From contig NZ_JBDFMD010000001.1 in assembly GCF_047238105.1 (NCBI RefSeq), positions 496,001 through 560,000 of the forward strand: DNA of 64,000 bases, given 5' to 3'. The DNA is from Paenibacillus_D sp047238105 (lineage in GTDB: Bacteria > Bacillota > Bacilli > Paenibacillales > Paenibacillaceae). Positions 60,566 through 64,000 of this stretch are shown one piece after another. The notes below the pieces were generated by a model. It saw nothing but the letters and a program-made list of their open reading frames with translations, was not told the DNA's origin and made no database searches. Position 1 is the stretch's first letter. Each line of letters starts with the position of its first letter. Both the position numbers and the translations under genes were made by a program.

Positions 60566-61555
60566 ATGATTAAAGTAGCTATGTTGAGTTATTGGCACGT
60601 CCATGCTTGGGATTATACAAAACAGGTGCAGGCGAACCCGAATACGGAAATTGTCGCCGTCTGGGACGAGCAACCCGCCAGAGGCCGCGAAGCGGCAGAA
60701 AAGCTGGGCGTCTCTTTCATCGAAGACCTCGATGCCCTGCTCTCCGATACGACTATCGATGCTGTTGTCGTCGACACGCCAACCACGATGCACCATGAAG
60801 TGATGATCAAGGCCGCCCGTGCAGGCAAGCATATTTTTACCGAGAAGGTTATCGCACCTACGCAGCGTGAAGTACGCGAGATCCTCGCTGCGATCAAGGA
60901 AGCCGGCGTCAAGCTGACCGTTTCACTGCCGCGACTCAACGACCCGTACACGCTGGCTGCCCAGCAGATCGTCCAGGAGGGCTTGCTCGGCGAGCTGACG
61001 CTCGTGCGCGTGCGACTGTCGCATAACGGCGCATTGGCCGGCTGGCTGCCTGAGCATTTCTTCAGTCTGGAAGAATGCGGCGGCGGCGCTCTGATCGATC
61101 TGGGCTGCCATCCGATGTATCTGACGCGCCTGTTCCTCGGACTTCCTGTATCGGTAAGCGCTCAATTCGGCTATGTGTCCGGCAAAGAAGTCGAGGACAA
61201 CGCCGTCGCTACCTTGAAGTATGACAACGGCGCAGTCGGTATCGTCGAAGCCGGCTTCGTGAACAGCCATTCGCCATTTACGATGGAGCTCCACGGTACC
61301 GAAGGCACGATCCTTTATGGCACGCCAGAGAGCAAGCTCCTGCTGCGCAGCACGCGCAAGGACAGTGACGGCTGGCAAGAGGTTGACTTGCCTTCGGCTA
61401 GAATTCCGGCTTTCGATCAATGGGTAGAACATGTTCAGAACGGTACGACAGCCGATGAGAACATCGCACTCGCCACCGATCTGACCAGCCTGATGGAGGC
61501 TGCTAACCTGTCTGCGGCCCAAGGGCGCAATGTCCGGCTGGACGAGTTAAAATAA
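60566..61555 (+). CDS. Gfo/Idh/MocA-type oxidoreductase, atypical
   Basis: 329 residues, AAGGAGAG before ATG. N-terminal nucleotide-binding part begins KVAMLSYWHVHAWDYTKQVQ: the usual GxGxxG is absent, replaced by SYWHVHAW. HIFTEKVIAPT replaces the standard EKP motif. The C-terminal domain keeps ALIDLGCHPMYLTRLF (Asp/His active site), a two-domain layout and about normal length. Probably a sugar dehydrogenase or epimerase; substrate unknown. Followed by an AraC regulator and a second member of the family. Confidence 0.82.
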   Translation: MIKVAMLSYWHVHAWDYTKQVQANPNTEIVAVWDEQPARGREAAEKLGVSFIEDLDALLSDTTIDAVVVDTPTTMHHEVMIKAARAGKHIFTEKVIAPTQREVREILAAIKEAGVKLTVSLPRLNDPYTLAAQQIVQEGLLGELTLVRVRLSHNGALAGWLPEHFFSLEECGGGALIDLGCHPMYLTRLFLGLPVSVSAQFGYVSGKEVEDNAVATLKYDNGAVGIVEAGFVNSHSPFTMELHGTEGTILYGTPESKLLLRSTRKDSDGWQEVDLPSARIPAFDQWVEHVQNGTTADENIALATDLTSLMEAANLSAAQGRNVRLDELK

Positions 61556-61677
61556 TCAGTAATCCCCACAAAGTGAAGCCTTGACTTCGAAGCATAATCA
61601 GGTACGTTGCGGGGAAGCCCGGTATAACACATATATTCTGAACTAATAAGCAATCCTGACCAGGGGGGATCGATACG

Positions 61678-62631
61678 ATGGCCAGCAAGCCTTTTCCATA
61701 TCAATTGATGGAGGACAAGATGGATGCGCTCGACCGGCTGGAGCTCCGCTTCCGTTGGGGCGCGTACGGGTTCCGGGTGCTCCGCTGCCATCTGACCTCT
61801 TTCCCGCCTGGGAAGATTATCCGCTATCACAAGCATTCCGAATTCGAATTCCATTTCATTCCCCGCGGCAGCGGCATCGTCCGAATGGGCGAAGAACAGT
61901 TCGATCTGCGCGAAGGGATGTTCTATATTACCGGTCCCGGTGTCATGCACGAACAGGAGGCCGCCGAGGTTGATCCGATGTATGAGCTTTGTCTGCATGT
62001 CGATATTCTGCCTCTTGTGGGACAGAGCGCCGAAGATAGCTGGGGCGAGCTGTGGGAGCAGCAGGAAGCCGAGCATTGCATACAGGCGCTGCAGCATTTT
62101 CCGCTGCAGACGTTCCTGGACCAGCATCAGGCGATGCCTTGGTTTTTGAGCGCTTATCGCGCTTGGGTAGAAGGACGGCCCGGGTATTACAGCTCGATCA
62201 AACAGGCCATCATCCAGATCATGCTGCGTGCGGCCCGGGTTACCGGCCCTGTTGAAGCGCCGTTCGCGCTTCCTTCCCGCAATCTGAACAAACACCGGTT
62301 TCAACTGGCCGTCCAGTATATCCAGGACAATTATGGCAGCGCGATCACACTGCAGGAGGTTGCCGAGCGGCTCCATATCAGCGTGCGCCAGCTGCAGCGG
62401 ATCTTCCAGGAGCAGCACGACTGTTCCTTCAGCGTCTATCTGGAGGAATACCGGCTCACGCGCGTCTGTGCGGCGCTCATCGAGGATACGCAGCCGATTG
62501 AGCAGATTGCATTGGATCACGGGTTCTCCGGGAGCAATTACCTTTATTATGTCTTCAAGAAAAAAATCGGCATGACGCCTAAGCAATATAAACAGAAGCA
62601 TCAATCCCGCAGCCAGCTGCTTAACATGTAG
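61678..62631 (+). CDS. AraC-family transcriptional regulator with cupin domain
   Basis: 317 residues, AGGGGGG before ATG. N-terminal cupin sensor (IIRYHKHSEFEFHFIPRGSG, about 45-65), C-terminal AraC HTH (about 215-310: ITLQEVAERLHISVRQLQRI, IALDHGFSGSNYLYYVFKKK). Between two Gfo/Idh/MocA genes, likely their regulator. Confidence 0.9.
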   Translation: MASKPFPYQLMEDKMDALDRLELRFRWGAYGFRVLRCHLTSFPPGKIIRYHKHSEFEFHFIPRGSGIVRMGEEQFDLREGMFYITGPGVMHEQEAAEVDPMYELCLHVDILPLVGQSAEDSWGELWEQQEAEHCIQALQHFPLQTFLDQHQAMPWFLSAYRAWVEGRPGYYSSIKQAIIQIMLRAARVTGPVEAPFALPSRNLNKHRFQLAVQYIQDNYGSAITLQEVAERLHISVRQLQRIFQEQHDCSFSVYLEEYRLTRVCAALIEDTQPIEQIALDHGFSGSNYLYYVFKKKIGMTPKQYKQKHQSRSQLLNM

Positions 62632-62662
62632 AGGCGAGCTGGCAAATAGAAAGGTGGATCCC

Positions 62663-63772
62663 ATGAGTCAAGTCCCGAACGTCCGCATCGGCATCATCGG
62701 CACCGGCGGCATCGCCCACGCGCACGCCCGCGCCTACAAGCAGCTGCCCGGCGTCGAGATCGTCGGCGTCGCCGATATCATCCCTGGCAAAGCCGAGGAA
62801 TTCCTGGCCCTTGAGCTGCTGCATGAGGCCAAAGCGTTCCAGAATCACCGCGATCTGCTGGATCTCGATCTGGACGGTGTCAGCATCTGTACACCCAATA
62901 TCTCGCATCATCAGCTGTCGATCGACGCGCTCAAGGCCAACAAGCATGTCCTGCTTGAAAAGCCCATGTCCGTCACGCTCGAGGAAGCCATCGCAATGAC
63001 CGAAGCGGCGCATCAATCCTCCGGCATGCTCACGATCGGCTTCCAGCCGCGTTACGATCCCAATATGGAGCTGGTTCGCGATATCGTGCAATCCGGGAAG
63101 CTCGGCAAAGTGTACTACGTCGAGACTGGCGGCGGCCGCAGACGCGGGATGCCGGGCGGCACCTTTATCCGCAAAGACCTGGCCGGCGCCGGCGCAATGG
63201 CGGATATCGGCTGCTACTCGCTCGACATGGCGCTTCATGCGATGGGCTACCCCCGGCCGCTCACCGTCACTGCTTACACCTCCAACCATTTCGGCTCCAA
63301 CCCGTTGTACCATCCGGAAGCCGAACGTTTCGAAGTCGAGGATTTCGGCGTAGCGATGATCCGGTTCGAGGACGATCTCGTCCTGCAGTTCAAGATCTCC
63401 TGGGCGATGCACATGGATACGCTAGGCTCGACGATGTTCCTCGGCACCGACGCCGGACTCAAGATCAACCCGTTTGGCAGCGGCAACTGGTCAGGCGTCT
63501 GGGACGGCCGGGTCGGCGACATTACGATGTATCATGATGTCATGGGACGCCAGACGCATACGCCGATCCCCGTCATTGCCCATGAGAAGGATCTCTTCTT
63601 CGAGAAGGTGCGCGACTTCGTCGAAGCCGTCAGAGAAGGACGTCCCGCGCCGATCCCCGGCGATGAGATCTTGATTCAACAAGCGATTATCGACGGCATC
63701 ATACGCTCCTCCGAGCAGAAGCGGGAGATCGAGCTCAAGCTCCCGGATGCGCTATTCCAAGTCTCACCCTAA
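62663..63772 (+). CDS. Gfo/Idh/MocA-type oxidoreductase
   Basis: 369 residues starting MSQVPNVRIG; AAAGGTGG 5 bases upstream favours it over a GTG three codons earlier. Canonical NAD(P) motif RIGIIGTGGIAHAHARAY, ADIIPGKAEEF, HVLLEKPMSVTLEEAIAM and ADIGCYSLDMALHAMGY. Substrate unknown; probably sugar or cyclitol metabolism. 31 bases after the AraC gene; the same strand suggests an operon. Confidence 0.9.
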   Translation: MSQVPNVRIGIIGTGGIAHAHARAYKQLPGVEIVGVADIIPGKAEEFLALELLHEAKAFQNHRDLLDLDLDGVSICTPNISHHQLSIDALKANKHVLLEKPMSVTLEEAIAMTEAAHQSSGMLTIGFQPRYDPNMELVRDIVQSGKLGKVYYVETGGGRRRGMPGGTFIRKDLAGAGAMADIGCYSLDMALHAMGYPRPLTVTAYTSNHFGSNPLYHPEAERFEVEDFGVAMIRFEDDLVLQFKISWAMHMDTLGSTMFLGTDAGLKINPFGSGNWSGVWDGRVGDITMYHDVMGRQTHTPIPVIAHEKDLFFEKVRDFVEAVREGRPAPIPGDEILIQQAIIDGIIRSSEQKREIELKLPDALFQVSP

Positions 63773-63782
63773 CAGTCAAAAC

Positions 63783-63830
63783 CAGCCCTCCCGGCAGATC
63801 GCATTTACTTGCGATCTGCCAGGAGGGCTG
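63783..63830. terminator. Terminator after the last oxidoreductase
   Basis: CAGCCCTCC..GCAGATCGC / GCGATCTGC..GGAGGGCTG: a long stem with a small internal mismatch and an 8-base loop, then TTCGTTG. Lies between convergent genes, so it may serve both. Confidence 0.8.
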
Positions 63831-63858
63831 TTCGTTGTGGCTGCCCGGCTTTATCCTG

Positions 63859-63999
63859 CTACCACCGGACTTCTGGCATCGGCAGGAACAGCATATGGAT
63901 CGGCAGATTGCTGCCGGAAGCGAGCGTAAAGACAAAGTCTACAATTTCTTCGCGGTAACCTGTCCTGTACAGGACTGCCGCTTCATGCTGGTTCCATAA
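63859..63999 (-). CDS. Partial unidentified gene, C-terminal end
   Basis: Minus-strand frame open from the right edge to TAG at 63859. The 46 visible residues read LWNQHEAAVLYRTGYREEIV then DFVFTLASGSNLPIHMLFLP and MPEVRW, resembling a natural C-terminus and converging on the terminator. No family recognised. Confidence 0.5.
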   Translation of the reverse strand, partial: LWNQHEAAVLYRTGYREEIVDFVFTLASGSNLPIHMLFLPMPEVRW

Positions 64000-64000
64000 T

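Noticed and set aside
61435..62664. 409-codon open frame opposite the AraC regulator
   Set aside because: Overlaps two well-supported genes and has no recognisable domain.

Overview
The window comes from an endospore-forming, moderately GC-rich Firmicute, most likely Paenibacillus or a close relative. This rests on spo0A, spoIVB, the eight-gene spoIIIA cluster, spoIIM and splB, on a Bacillus-like gene order (spoIIIAA-AH, accBC, asp23, nusB, folD, xseAB, ispA, dxs, tlyA, argR, recN, spoIVB, spo0A), and on a Paenibacillus-style sugar ABC transporter with a YesM/YesN-type two-component pair. Family names rest on motifs and remembered homologues; no database search was possible.

Layout. 1-7.1 kb, mostly minus: start of xerD, yqzK, then ald, a signal-less subtilase (plus strand) and a 2-hydroxyacid dehydrogenase placed between yqzK and fur, then spoIIM, an endonuclease-Q-like PHP protein and nudF. 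7.2-15 kb: the tiny gene mciZ, a PepT-like peptidase, the tiny gene prli42, lipB, a branched-chain 2-oxoacid dehydrogenase operon (lpd, E1 alpha, E1 beta, E2) ending in lipB, and a DUF2627 protein. 15-22.3 kb: sugar ABC transporter (binding protein, two permeases) with histidine kinase and AraC-type response regulator; each transcription start carries a cre-like operator. 22.4-44.2 kb: the sporulation and housekeeping superblock. The spo0A upstream region shows a sigma-H-like promoter and three perfect 0A-box cores; the spoIIIA operon has a sigma-E-like promoter. 44.4-53.4 kb: comA-like phosphosulfolactate synthase, DUF441, aspartokinase, efp, peptidase, aroQ, a frameshifted yqhR, yqhQ, mntR and splB. 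53.4-60.3 kb: ccdA, znuBCA with a Zur box and a histidine-rich repeat in ZnuA, metG with a T-box leader, yidD and zur. 60.5-64 kb: two Gfo/Idh/MocA oxidoreductases around an AraC regulator, and the 3' end of a further gene.

How the genes work together. Spo0A starts sporulation, SpoIIIA and SpoIIM act in engulfment and mother-cell/forespore communication, SpoIVB signals to the mother cell, MciZ inhibits FtsZ, and SplB repairs spore photoproducts. LipB can lipoylate the E2 subunit encoded in the same operon. Fur, MntR and Zur, three metal regulators, all lie here, with Zur close to its likely target znuACB. No rRNA, tRNA, CRISPR, insertion sequence or prophage was recognised. The most notable items are small or regulatory: mciZ, prli42, the spo0A control region, the yqhR frameshift, the paired cre-like sites, and the cysteine-rich intracellular-type subtilase.
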